A stretch of 64,000 bases of DNA, from the NCBI RefSeq assembly GCF_905404315.1, contig NC_066283.1, positions 9,300,001 to 9,364,000 on the forward strand, in the 5' to 3' direction. Shown here in pieces: positions 1 to 11,530 of this stretch (position 1 is its first letter; every line of letters starts with the position of its first letter). The DNA comes from Leptidea sinapis. Its lineage: Eukaryota; Arthropoda; Insecta; Lepidoptera; Pieridae. The position numbers were made by a program, and so were the translations under genes. The notes beneath the pieces are model-generated. The model did no database searches. It saw nothing but the letters and a program-made list of their open reading frames with translations, and was not told the origin of the DNA.

Positions 1-1210
1 AATTTTGATAACTAGATTATGGGTATCGTATCCTAGGTTCTCGAGGGTGCAGAGAAAGATTTTGTGACAAGTTTTCAAATACAAGATGGCCGCCGCTCAA
101 AAGTATGATAACTACATCATGGGTATCGTATCCGAGGTTCTCGAGGGTGCTGAGAACGATTTTGTGATCATTTTTCTAATCTAAGACGGCCGCCGCACAA
201 AATTATGTTTTCACCAATGTGGTTATCGTGTCCGAGGTTCTCGAGGGTGCAGAAAACAATTTTGGGATCATTTTTAAAACGAGATGGCCGCCGCTCAAAA
301 GTATGATAATTAGATTATGGGTATTGTATCCTAGGTTCTCGAGAGTGCAGAAAACAATTTTGGGATCATTTTTAAATCCGAGATGGCCGCCGCTCAAAAG
401 TATGATAACTAGATTATGGGTATCGTATCCTAGGTTCTCGAGGATGCAGAGAAAGATTTTGTGATCAGTTTTCAAATACAAGATGGCCGCCGCTCAAAAG
501 TATGATAACTACATCATGGGTATCGTATCCGAGGTTCTCGAGGGTGCTGAGAACGATTTTGTGATCATTTTTCTAATCCAAGATGGCCGCCGCACAAAAT
601 TATGTTTTCACCAATATGGATATCTTGTCCGAGGTTCTCGAGGGTGCAGAATACAATTTTGGGTTCATTTTTAAATCCGAGATGGCCGCCGCTCAAATGT
701 ATGATAACTAGATTATGGGTATCGTATCCTAGGTTCTCGAGGGTGCAAAGAAAGATTATGTGATCAGTTTTCAAATCCAAGATGGCCGCCGCTCAAAAGA
801 ACGATAACTACATTATGGATATCGTATCAGAGGTTCTCGAGGGTGCTGAGAACGATTTTGTGATCATTTTGCAAATCCAAGATGGCCGCCGCACAAAATT
901 ATGTTTTCAGCAATATGGATATCGTACCCGAGGTTCTCGAGGGTGCAGAGAACGATTTGGTGATCATTTTTCAAATCCAAGATGGCCGCCGCTCAAAAGT
1001 ATGACAACTACATTATGGTTATCGTATCCGAGGTTCTCGAGGAAGCTGAGAACAATTTTGTGATCATATTTCAAATCCAAGATGGCTTCCGCACAAAATT
1101 ATGATTTCAGCAATATGGATATCGTACCCGAGTTTCTCGAGGGTGCAGAGAAAGATTTTGTGGTCAGTTTTCAAATCCAAGATGGCCGCCGCTCAAAAGT
1201 ATGATAACTA
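1..1210. repeat. 4.19-kb superrepeat, left copy
   Basis: The first 1.2 kb matches the sequence 4187 bp downstream (from 4188), including rare shared variants: the AATTTTGATAACTAG start, CTAATCTAAGACGG near 178 and 4365, and CACCAATGTGGTTATC near 210 and 4397. The match fades near 1210/5397. I read this as a segmental tandem duplication of about 42 monomers. The boundaries are approximate because they come from reading by eye. Confidence 0.8.
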
Positions 1211-1479
1211 CATCATGGGTATCGTATCCGAGGTTCTCGAGGGTGCTGAGAACGATTTTGTGATCATTTTTCTAATCCAAGATGGCCGCCGCACAAAATT
1301 ATGTTTTCACCAATATGGATATCTTGTCCGAGGTTCTCGAGGGTGCAGAATACAATTTTGGGTTCATTTTTAAATCCGAGATGGCCGCCGCTCAAAAGTA
1401 TGATAACTAGATTATGGGTATCGTATCCTAGGTTCTCGAGGGTGCAAAGAAAGATTATGTGATCAGTTTTCAAATCCAA
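565..1479. repeat. Seven-monomer local duplication (offset 699)
   Basis: The block around 565-780 recurs at 1264-1479, offset 699, with the same marker variants (CACCAATATGGATATCTTGTCC and GTGCAGAATACAATTTTGGG). It is nested inside the 4.19-kb superrepeat. Confidence 0.75.
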
Positions 1480-4187
1480 GATGGCCGCCGCTCAAAAGAA
1501 TGATAACTACATTATGGATATCGTATCAGAGGTTCTCGAGGGTGCTGCGAACGATTTTGTGATCATTTTTCAAATCCAAGATGGCCGCCGCACAAAATTA
1601 TGATTTCAGCAATATGGATATCGTACCCGAGGTTCTCGAGGGTGCAGAGAACGATTTGGTGATCATTTTTCAAATCCAAGATGGCCGCCGCTCAAAAGTA
1701 TGACAACTACATTATGGTTATCGTATCCGAGGTTCTCGAGGAAGCTGAGAACAATTTTGTGATCATATTTCAAATCCAAGATGGCCGCCGCACAAAATTA
1801 TGATTTCAGCAATATGGATATCGTACCCGAGGTTCTCGAGGGTGCAGAGTACGATTTGGTGATCATTTTTCAAATCCAAGATGGCCGCTGCTCAAAATTA
1901 TGATAACTAGATTATGGGTATCGTATCCTTGGTTCTCGAGAGTGCAGTGAAAGATTTTGTGATCAGTTTTCAAATACAAGATGGCCGCCGCTCAAAAGTA
2001 TGATAATTACATTATGGGTATCGTACCCGAGGTTCTCGAGGGTGCTGAGAACAATTTTGAGATCATTTTTCTAATCCAAGATGGCCGCCGCACAAAATTA
2101 TGTATTCAGCAATATGGATATCGTGTCCGAGGTTCTCGAGGGTGCAGAATACAATTTTGGGATCATTTTTAAATCCGAGATAGCCGCCGCTCAAAAGTAT
2201 GATAACTAGATTATGGGTATCGTATCCTAGGTTCTCGAGGGTGCAAAGAAAGATTATGTGATCAGTTTTCAAATCCAAGATGGCCGCCGCTCAAAAGAAT
2301 GATAACTACATTATGGATATCGTATCAGTGGTTCTCGAGGGTGCTGAGAACGATTTTGTGATCATTTTTCAAATCCAACATGGCCGCCGCACAAAATTAT
2401 GATTTCAGCAATATGGATATCGTACCCGAGGTTCTCGAGGGTGCAGAGTACGATTTGGTGATCATTTTTCAAATCCAAGATGGCCGCCGCACAAAATTAT
2501 GATTTCAGCAATATGGATATCGTACCCGAGATTCTCGAAGGTGCAGAGAAAGATTTTGTGGTCAGTTTTCAAATCCAAGATGGCCGCCGCTCAAAAGTAT
2601 GATAACTACATTGTGGGTATCGTAACACAGGTTCTCGAGGGTGCTGAGAACAATTTTGTGATCATTTTTCAAATACAAGATGGCCGCTGCACAAAATTAT
2701 GATTTCAGCAATATGGATATCGTACCCGAGGTTCTCGAGGTTGCAGAGAACAATTCTGTGATCATTTTTCAAATCCAAGATGGCAGCCGCACAAAATTAT
2801 GTATTCAGCAATATGGATATCGTACCCGAGGTTCTCGAGGGTGCAGAAAACAATTTTGGGATCATTTTTAAATCCGAGATGGCCGCCGCTCAAAAGTATG
2901 ACAACTACATTATGGGTATCGTATCCGAGGTTCTCGAGGAAGCTGAGAACAATTTTGTGATCATATTTCAAATCAAAGATGGCCGCCGCACAAAATTATG
3001 ATTTCAGCAATATGGATATCGTACCCGAGTTTCTCGAGGGTGCAGAGAACGATTTGGTGATCATTTTTCAAATACAAGATGGCCGCCGCACAAAACTATA
3101 ATTTCAGCAATATGGATAGCGTATCCCAGGTTCTCGAGGAAGCTGAGAACAATTTTGTGATGATTTTTCGAATCCAAGATGGCCGCCGCACAAAATTATG
3201 ATTTCAGCAATATGGATATCGTACCCGAGGTTCTCGAGGGTGCAGAGAACGATTTTGTGATCATTTTTCAAATCCAAGATGGCCGCCGCTCAAAAGTATG
3301 ATAACTACATTATGGGTATAGTATCCGAGGTTCTCGAGAGTGCAGAAAACAATTTTGGGATCATTTTAAATCCGAGAAGGCTGCCGCTCAAAATTTTGAT
3401 AACTAGATTATGGGTATCGTATCCTAGGTTCTCGAGGGTGCAGAGAAAGATTTTGTGATAAGTTTTCAAATACAAGATGGCCGCCGCTCAAAAGTATGAT
3501 AACTACATCATGGGTATCGTATCCGAGGTTCTCGAGGGTGCTGAGAACGATTTTGTGATCATTTTTCTAATCCAAGATGGCCGCCGCACAAAATTATGTT
3601 TTCACCAATGTGGTTATCGTGTCCGAGGTTCTCGAGGGTGCAGAAAACAATTTTGGGATCATTTTTAAAACCGAAATGGCCGCCGCTCAAAAGTATGACA
3701 ACTACATTATGGGTATCGTATCCGAGGTTCTCGAGGAAGCTGAGAACAATTTTGTGATCATATTTGAAATCCAAGATGGCCGCCGCACAAAATTATGATT
3801 TCAGCAATATGGATATCGTACCCGAGGTTCTCGAGGGTGCAGAGAACGATTTGGTGATCATTTTTCAAATACAAGATGGCCGCCGCACAAAATTATGTAT
3901 TCAGCAATATAGATATCGTGTCCGAGGTTCTCGAGGGTGCAGAAAACAATTTTGGGATCATTTTTAAATCCGAGGTGGCCGCCGCACAAAATTATGATTT
4001 CAGCAATATGGATATCGTACCCGAGGTTCTCGAGAGTGCAGAGAACGATTTTGTGATCATTTTTCAAATCCATGATGGCCACCGCTCAAAAGTATGATAA
4101 CTACATTATGGGTATAGTATCCGAGGTTCTCGAGAGTGCAGAAAACAATTTTGGGATCATTTTAAATCCGAGATGGCCGCCGCTCAA

Positions 4188-5397
4188 AATTTTGATAACT
4201 AGATTATGGGTATCGTATCCTAGGTTCTCGAGGGTGCAGAGAAAGATTTTGTGACAAGTTTTCAAATACAAGATGGCCGCCGCTCAAATGTATGATAACT
4301 ACATCATGGGTATCGTATCCGAGGTTCTCGAGGGTGCTGAGAACGATTTTGTGATCATTTTTCTAATCTAAGACGGCCGCCGCACAAACTTATGTTTTCA
4401 CCAATGTGGTTATCGTGTCCGAGGTTCTCGAGGGTGCAGAAAACAATTTTGGGATCATTTTTAAAACGAGATGGCCGCCGCTCAAATGTATGATAATTAG
4501 ATTATGGGTATTGTATCCTAGGTTCTCGAGAGTGCAGAAAACAATTTTGGGATCATTTTTAAATCCGAGATGGCCGCCGCTCAAAAGTATGATAACTAGA
4601 TTATGGGTATCGTATCCTAGGTTCTCGAGGATGCAGAGAAAGATTTTGTGATCAGTTTTCAAATACAAGATGGCCGCCGCTCAAAAGTATGATAACTACA
4701 TCATGGGTATCGTATCCGAGGTTCTCGAGGGTGCTGAGAACGATTTTGTGATCATTTTTCTAATCCAAGATGGCCGCCGCACAAAATTATGTTTTCACCA
4801 ATATGGATATCGTGTCCGAGGTTCTCGAGGGTGCAGAATACAATTTTGGGTTCATTTTTAAATCCGAGATGGCCGCCGCTCAAAAGTATGATAACTAGAT
4901 TATGGGTATCGTATCCTAGGTTCTCGAGGGTGCAAAGAAAGATTATGTGATCAGTTTTCAAATCCAAGATGGCCGCCGCTCAAAAGAATGATAACTACAT
5001 TATGGATATCGTATCAGAGGTTCTCGAGGGTGCTGAGAACGATTTTGTGATCATTTTTCAAATCCAAGATGGCCGCCGCACAAAATTATGATTTCAGCAA
5101 TATGGATATCGTACCCGAGGTTCTCGAGGGTGCAGAGAACGATTTGGTGATCATTTTTCAAATCCAAGATGGCCGCCGCTCAAAAGTATGACAACTACAT
5201 TATGGTTATCGTATCCGAGGTTCTCGAGGAAGCTGAGAACAATTTTGTGATCATATTTCAAATCCAAGATGGCTTCCGCACAAAATTATGATTTCAGCAA
5301 TATGGATATCGTACCCGAGTTTCTCGCGGGTGCAGAGAAAGATTTTGTGGTCAGTTTTCAAATCCAAGATGGCCGCCGCTCAAAAGTATGGTAACTA
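4188..5397. repeat. 4.19-kb superrepeat, right copy
   Basis: Partner of the block at the window start at a constant offset of 4187 bp. After about 5400 the alignment shifts: the stretch from 5669 matches 1981 onward at offset 3688, so roughly five monomers differ between the copies. That is typical of unequal exchange after duplication. Confidence 0.8.
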
Positions 5398-6906
5398 CAT
5401 TATGGTTATCGTATCCCAGGTTCTCGAGGGTGCTCAGAACAATTTTGTGATCATTTTTCAAATCCAAGATGGCCGCCGCACAAAATTATGCTTTCAGCAA
5501 TATAGATATTGTATCCGAGGTTCTCGAGGGTGCAGAGAACGATTTTGTGATCATTTTTCAAATCCAAGATGGCCGCCGCTCAAAATTATGATAACTAGAT
5601 TATGGGTATCGTATCCTTGGTTCTCGAGAGTGCAGTGAAAGATTTTGTGATCAGTTTTCAAATACAAGATGGCCGCCGCTCAAAAGTATGATAATTACAT
5701 TATGGGTATCGTACCCGAGGTTCTCGAGGGTGCTGAGAACAATTTTGAGATCATTTTTCTAATCCAAGATGGCCGCCGCACAAAATTATGTATTCAGCAA
5801 TATGGATATCGTGTCCGAGGTTCTCGAGGGTGCAGTAAACAATTTTGGGATCATTTTTAAATCCGAGATGGCCGCCGCTCAAAAGTATGATAACTAGATT
5901 ATGGGAATCGTATCCTAGGTTCTCGAGGGTGCAGAGAAAGATTTGGTGATCATTTTTCAAATCCAAGATGACTGCCGCACAAAATTATGATTTCAGCAAT
6001 ATGGATATCGTACCCGAGGTTCTCGAGGGTGCAGAGAAAGATTTTGTGGTCAGCTTTCAAATCCAAGATGGCCGCCGCTCTAAAGTATGACAACTACATT
6101 ATGGGTATCGTATCCGAGGTTCTCGAGGAAGCTGAGAACAATTTTGTGGTCATATTTCAAATCCAAGATGGCCGCCGCACAAAATTATGATTTCAGAAAT
6201 ATGGATATCGTACCCGAGGTTCTCGAGGGTGCAGAGAACGATTTGGTGATCATTTTTCAAATACAAGATGGCCGCCGCACAAAACTATAATTTCAGCAAT
6301 ATGGATAGCGTATCCCAGGTTCTCGAGGAAGCTGAGAACAATTTTGTGATGATTTTTCAAATCCAAGATGGCCGCCGCACAAAATTATGATTTCAGCAAT
6401 ATGGATATCGTACCCGAGGTTCTCGAGGGTGCAGAGAAAGATTTTGTGGTCAGTTTTCAAATCCAAGATGGCTGCCGCTCAAAAGTATGATAACTATATT
6501 ATGGGTATCGTAACCCAGGTTCTCGAGGGTGCTGAGAACAATTTTGTGATCATTTTTCAAATCCAAGATGGCCGCCGCACATAATTATGATTTCAGCAGT
6601 ATGGATATCGTACCCGAGGTTCTCGAGGGTGCAGAGAATGATTTTGTGATAATTTTTCAAATCCAAGATGGCCGCCGCCCAAAAGTATGATAACTACATT
6701 ATGGGTATCGTATCAGAGGTTCTCGAGGGTGCTGAGAACGATTTTGTGATAATTTTTCAAATCCAAGATGGCCGCCGCACAAAATTATGATTTCAGCAAT
6801 ATGGATATCGTACCCTAGGTTCTCGAGGGTGCAGAGAAAGATTTTGTGGACAGTTTTCAAATCCAAGATGGCCGCCGCTCAAAAGTATGATAACTACATT
6901 ATGGGT

Positions 6907-6916
6907 ATCGTATCCC
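6907..6916 (+). repeat. Target-site duplication, left (copy 1)
   Basis: ATCGTATCCC immediately precedes the element and is repeated at 12094-12103 after the AAT tail. In uninterrupted monomers (for example 20675-20684) the motif occurs once and is followed directly by AGGTTCTCGAGG. The second copy is therefore a genuine duplication made at integration, not array periodicity. Confidence 0.93.
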
Positions 6917-7339
6917 AAACTCCGCCTCCATATCCTGCCCTTTATCAAAGGGTTGGTATGGTGCCGGTCCCAAGCCCGGATAAAGGAGGAGGGAATCCAA
7001 GCCAAGTTGTGAGACGTACCGTGCCGAGGGCTGCGTGTCTGGGGGAGAGCTCAGACTTTAACGGTGTACCTCCGATACCTGGGCACCTCGGAGTGTTATT
7101 TTATGCCCTTCGGCCAGTAAGCGGGGCTCTGCTGGTTCGTGACCTTTATTTTCCTAGCTTCTCGTGGGAACAAAGTGAAGGAAAATAACATTTTAAGTTC
7201 TATTTTGTCTAGCATAGGTGCAAACCTATCTTTCTCGGAACCCGAGGTTGAGCGGCTAGACGCCCCCAAGGGAACCGAAAACTTACCTCAGGCCGAGAGA
7301 CTAATCCCAGGCGAGCTGGCAACCGTTAAGGAAACCACA
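6917..7339 (+). other. 5'UTR of retrotransposon copy 1
   Basis: Leader upstream of the first in-frame ORF1 ATG. The frame of ORF1 is open back to a TAA at 7118-7120, but no ATG lies in that frame before 7340. A short inverted repeat, CCCTTT-ATC-AAAGGG, lies at 6938-6952. By family knowledge an internal promoter is expected near the element's 5' end, but I recognise no core element with confidence. The short copy at 14899 begins at the same base, which supports this as the true 5' end. Confidence 0.7.
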
Positions 7340-8422
7340 ATGCCTACGGAAACAGACTCGAAACTGAGAAATATAAAGACGGAGCCAAAGAAGCTGTCCG
7401 GTGCAGCCCGGAAAAGATTCAGAAAGCTTCTCCAAACGGATATGCCTGTAGAGGAAGCCAAGGCGTTAGCCAAAATGCCTTGGAATGACCTACAGAAAGC
7501 AGGTCACAACCCTCCACCACCTGAAGCAAAAGCTGAAAAACGTGGCAGGTCAGAGGAGATATCTCCGAAAACCCAGCCGAAGAAGGTACCCAGGCTAGAT
7601 GACACTCAGTCAACCTCGGGAAGACCTAGTTTCAAGGAGGTAACCGGGTCCTCACGTGTGGGCATTCGACATACCCATACTATGAGCGAGGACGAAATGC
7701 GGAAAGTGCGCCGCGCACTTCTTGCTTTGATCACCGGGGCTGAACAAGGTACCGGGCCGACATTTTTGGGCTTTGCCCACAAGCCTGGCTGGATTCTGGT
7801 GACTTGCGAAAATGATTTCAGCCGAGAGTGGCTTGTGGACAAAGTCAAGGATCTGAAGCCGTGGCCGGAGGCAGAGCTCTCATGCATGTCGGAGGAACAA
7901 CTGCCCAAACCCTCCATAGCCACGACTTTTCTGCCGAATACTGAGGCTGACACAGTCGAAGAGGCACTGAAGCTGATCCGAGAGCAAAATGCGGGACTGA
8001 ACACCGAACACTGGAAGGTGCTCCACGCGAGGGAGGACAAGGGAGGCCAAGTGGTCACTTTTTCCTTGGACGATCCCTCCGCGGAGACTCTGAAAGAGTC
8101 CGAGTGCAGAGCTGCCCTTGGTTTTAGAAAGATCAATTTTAAGATCAAGGGCGTCTCTGAGGGTTCCGAAGCAGCGAGTGGACAGCAACCCACCCAGACC
8201 AGCGGGCCTTTGCGACCGGGAACATCCGGGATCTCAAAGACCCCGCAACGGCCGGCTGCCCCCACAACTACGTTCCGGGGCAAAGGGCCGATGTCGAGGA
8301 ACGTCTCAGGTCCCCTCAGGGGAGGGAAGGATCAGAGTCGGGCTAATTCTGGCCGCGGGCGGAAACACCCATACCAGAAGACAGACCGACCTAAGCCTTC
8401 CACCTCCGGTGGGATCCAATGA
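7340..8422 (+). CDS. ORF1 protein of non-LTR retrotransposon (RNA-binding, DUF4780-like)
   Basis: A 360-residue product from the ATG at 7340. The open frame extends upstream to 7121, but an earlier start would have to be non-ATG (GTG at 7139). ORF1 proteins of this superfamily bind element RNA and form the RNP for target-primed reverse transcription. Seen here: a basic N-terminal segment with SGAARKRFRKL near residues 20-31; a Pro/Lys-rich linker; a central globular region (about 110-270) with GWILVTCEND, PWPEAEL and LNTEHWKVLHARE that resembles the DUF4780 type found in insect LINEs (recalled, not searched); and a Gly/Arg/Ser/Pro-rich basic tail. No CCHC knuckles are visible, unlike many I and jockey ORF1 proteins. 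The stop overlaps the ORF2 start as ATGA (8419-8422), which suggests termination-coupled reinitiation. It is intact here, unlike ORF2. Confidence 0.82.
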   Translation: MPTETDSKLRNIKTEPKKLSGAARKRFRKLLQTDMPVEEAKALAKMPWNDLQKAGHNPPPPEAKAEKRGRSEEISPKTQPKKVPRLDDTQSTSGRPSFKEVTGSSRVGIRHTHTMSEDEMRKVRRALLALITGAEQGTGPTFLGFAHKPGWILVTCENDFSREWLVDKVKDLKPWPEAELSCMSEEQLPKPSIATTFLPNTEADTVEEALKLIREQNAGLNTEHWKVLHAREDKGGQVVTFSLDDPSAETLKESECRAALGFRKINFKIKGVSEGSEAASGQQPTQTSGPLRPGTSGISKTPQRPAAPTTTFRGKGPMSRNVSGPLRGGKDQSRANSGRGRKHPYQKTDRPKPSTSGGIQ

Positions 8423-9066
8423 CGCTCCGCAGAAATAGGGCGAGGATACTCCAGGCAAACCTCCACCACGCCAAAGCTGCTACTGCAGTGATGGAGAAAT
8501 GCCTTGCGAGTGGTGAAATCCTCTTTGCCCTACTACAAGAGCCGTGGGTCAATATCGGCAAAATACTGGGACTGAACACCGCTGGTAAGTTAATCTACAA
8601 TACCAGCGGATCAAAACCCAGAGCTTGCATAGTCTTCAACAAGAACACCAATTTCTTACCTGTTACAGAGGTCTGCACCGACGACCTTGTTGCGGCGTAT
8701 TTCTGTTTCGAAGGTTGGGAAGGCACCAAAGTGATCGTTTGCTCGGCGTACCTTCCATATGAAGAAAGAGACCCGACAACAGAATTGGCGAGAGTGGTCG
8801 AGTATGCACGACGCAACAACGCCGAACTGATTGTCGGGGCCGACGTCAATGCGCACCACACAACTTGGGGAAGCAGCGACGTCAACCACAGAGGTGAGCA
8901 ACTTCTTAATTTCTTAGACACTAACGGCCTACAGGTACTAAACAGAGGTAATAAGCCAACCTTCGTTACCTCAAACAGGCAGGAAGTTCTAGATATTACT
9001 TTCGCTACCGACAACATTGCCAGGCGAATATCAAACTGGCGAGTCAGTGATGAAATTTCGCTATAG
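8419..9066 (+). pseudogene. ORF2 N-terminal part: APE-type endonuclease, ended by premature stop
   Basis: 215 residues of an apurinic-endonuclease-like domain, which nicks target DNA to prime reverse transcription. Motifs in order: QANLHH (Asn14), QEPW (Glu41), SAYLPY (Tyr111), GADVNAHH (Asp142, Asn144) and LDITFA (Asp192). The frame then meets TAG at 9064-9066 and continues in the same frame with DHRHI. The stop sits exactly where family members have the Ser of the S-D-H catalytic motif, so it looks like a single-base nonsense change in an otherwise continuous ORF2 (8419-11994). The ATG overlaps the ORF1 stop. Without readthrough this fragment lacks the last catalytic His and is cut off from the RT. 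Confidence 0.9.
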
Positions 9067-9699
9067 GATCACCGACACATAGCATACGACATCTTGACTT
9101 GCCTCGAAAAACAACTATATACGTTTAGGGATCCAAAGAAAACAAACTGGACTGTCTATAAAGAGAAACTCAGGAGTAATTTGGAGAATATCCCTAAGCG
9201 CATCAGAACTCTGGATGAGCTAGAGTTGGCAGTGAAAATAACCACGGATGGCATCACTGACGCCTACGAGGCTAGCTGCCCTCTCTCCTTACAACACTCA
9301 AACAGGAAAGTGCCTTGGTGGAATTCAAACTTGAACAAACTAAGGCAGAAATCCAGAAGGCTATTTAACAGTTCTAAAAAAACCCAAGAATGGGAACCCT
9401 ACAAAGAAGCCCTAACAGATTACAACAGAGAAGTTAGGAAGGCCAAACGAGCATCTTGGAAGAGGCTCTGCGAGGATTTATCTAAAATTCCCCAAGGATC
9501 CCGAGTACACAAACTGCTCGCCAAAGACAAACCTAGCCAAATCGGCCTGCTTAAGACACCAGATGGATCTTTTACAGCCGACGACGTAGAAAACGTAAGA
9601 GTACTGATGGCCCACCACTTTCCGGGGGCTACCTATCAACCAACTGTAGCAACGCCTACACAACGGCCTCTTGACGAGGACTGGCGTAGAGCGGCAAAG

Positions 9700-10660
9700 A
9701 TAATCAGACCCCGGGATATAAGGTGCGCCATCAAGACTCTGAAACCCTACAAGTCAAGCGGTCTAGACAACATTTTTCCAGCGCTTCTTCAAAAAGGCCT
9801 GGATATCCTAGTACCACTACTAGTCAAGATATACCGGGTAAGCTTTGCCTGGGGCTATCTTCCAGAGCAATGGACTAGGGCTAAAGTACTATTTATACAT
9901 AAGGCAGGCAGAAAGGACTACTCCCTGCCAAGCTCCTTCAGACCCATTAGCCTAACCTCCTTTCTCCTGAAGGTTATTGAGAAAGTCTTGGACAGACACA
10001 TAAGAGAGCATGCTCTAAGCCTAAAGCCCATTCATAGTTCTCAACACGCCTACTGTAGAGGCAGGTCTACAGAAACGGCCCTTCTACAACTTGTGGATAG
10101 AGTCGAGAAGGCCTTTGACAATACCCCGACAGACACGCTAGTGAAGGGACTAATTAACAAAAATGTAGACTCCACCACTGTCAAATGGGTAAGGTCAATG
10201 CTCTCAAATCGCAAAGCTCTAATCTCCCTCCATGGGACATCACTGGAGCTATACACTACGCGAGGTTGCCCACAAGGTGGCGTTCTTTCGCCACTTCTAT
10301 GGACACTAGCAGTAGACGAACTACTTAGTAAGCTGGCAGAACTCAGAATTGATGCACTAGGGTACGCAGACGACCTAGTTATTATCGTCAGAGGTTTCTG
10401 CCAAAGCTTACTAAGCTCTATACTGCAAAAGGCGCCAAACACCATCTCACAGTGGTGTACAGCCAACAAACTGTCAGTCAACGCAGGAAAGACTGTTATT
10501 GTGCCATTCACGAGGAAACGGACACTTAACAAACTGAAGTCTCCCACCTTGAACGGCTCTACTTTGGAATTCTCAGCTGAGGTTAAGTATCTGGGAGTCA
10601 CATTCGACCAGAAACTCACATGGAATTCTCACATCGACAAAGCCGTGAAAAAGGCTAAAA
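9700..10660 (+). other. Reverse transcriptase domain (motif A missing)
   Basis: Core RT region inside ORF2. The template-binding and thumb-side motifs and the YADD box (10363-10374) are present. The expected motif A between the AYCRGRSTE block and the GCPQGG block is reduced to a junction at about 10108-10116. Approximate limits only. Confidence 0.85.
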
Positions 10661-11139
10661 CAACCTTGGGTGTATGTCGACGTCTGGTAGGGAGACATTG
10701 GGGAATGCGCCCCAAGATCCTCCTATGGCTATTCAAAGCAATTGTGAGACCAACAATCACATACGCCTCCATTGTGTGGTGGAACAAAGCCAACCAGAAA
10801 ACAACTGCAGACAGACTAAATAGCCTGCAGATACTTGCCTGTATGTTGGTAACCGGAGCCATGACGTCTTCTCCTGGTGCGGCCATTGAAGCAATGCTAA
10901 ACCTACCGCCTCTTCTACTGTTCATACAGCAAGAGGCGAAGGCAAGCATGCTGAGGGCAATCGCCCAGGGGGGTTCATGTAACTGGATGTCGCAAACGCT
11001 TAGGACCTTAGAGGACTCAGTTCTGCGAGACCACATATTAGGCATGTTACCTGATCAGATGATTCCACAATTAATCTCTGTTAAACACTATATCGTGGAA
11101 CTACCCTCCAGGGACGACTGGATGAACAACAAAGTCACG

Positions 11140-11530
11140 TGGAAGGACGGGAGCCTCATGTGGTTCACCGATGGGTCCAAAATGGAAAATGAAGTCGGCT
11201 GTGGAGTCTATGGAGAACGCCCCAGGTTTAAATCCAGCACAAACCTGGGAAGCTTTACCTCCATATTTCAAGCAGAGGTGTACGCCATCCTGGAATGCGC
11301 GGAAACCAATATCCAAAAAGGCTACTTCAATCATAACATATACATTCACTCTGATAGTCAGGCAGCATTGTTGGCTTTAGACGCTGACTTGACGTCGTCT
11401 AAGTTAGTCAATAATTGCGTCGAATGCCTGAATTCATTAGGCATGAAAAACAGAGTGATTCTCAGATGGGTCCCAGGGCAAGCCGGAATCATAGGCAATG
11501 AAATGGCCGATGAGCTCGCAAGAGCTGGGG
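11140..11530 (+). other. RNase H domain of ORF2
   Basis: Catalytic-type residues are seen as TDGS (Asp codon at 11170), QAEVYA, HSDSQAA and NEMADELA. The PGxAG position reads CAA (Gln) at 11479-11481; the short copy reads CAC (His) at 15320-15322. By family knowledge RNase H inside ORF2 is limited to some LINE groups (for example I, LOA, R1). Confidence 0.88.

Larger units (their letters stand above)
1..6916. repeat. 100-bp satellite array, left segment
   Basis: Head-to-tail monomers of about 100 bp, each starting near CAAGATGGCCGCCGC and carrying the block GAGGTTCTCGAGGGTGC and a TGATCA-containing AT-rich end. Types A (TCAAAAGTATGATAAC) and B (ACAAAATTATGATTTCAG) are interspersed. A subtype with CTAGATTATGGGTATCGTATCCTAGG is frequent in this segment. 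Monomers here are more divergent from each other than those after 16 kb. No gene or RNA is visible; short open frames are rotating-frame artefacts. The array runs off the left edge and ends at the retrotransposon insertion. Confidence 0.97.

Noticed and set aside
1..6916. CRISPR-like regular repeats
   Set aside because: The whole 100-bp unit repeats with no unique spacers and no cas genes, in a eukaryotic context. This is satellite DNA.
6787..7188. 133-codon frame crossing the satellite/element 5' junction
   Set aside because: It starts in satellite and reads the 5'UTR in a frame different from ORF1. It exists only because of the insertion.
7139..7339. Longer ORF1 starting at 7139
   Set aside because: The codon at 7139 is GTG. 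In a eukaryotic element the first in-frame ATG, at 7340, is preferred. The upstream frame is open only back to TAA at 7118.
7606..8283. 225-codon antisense frame inside ORF1
   Set aside because: It is the shadow of ORF1 on the other strand, with no recognisable domain. The antisense frames in ORF2 are treated the same way.
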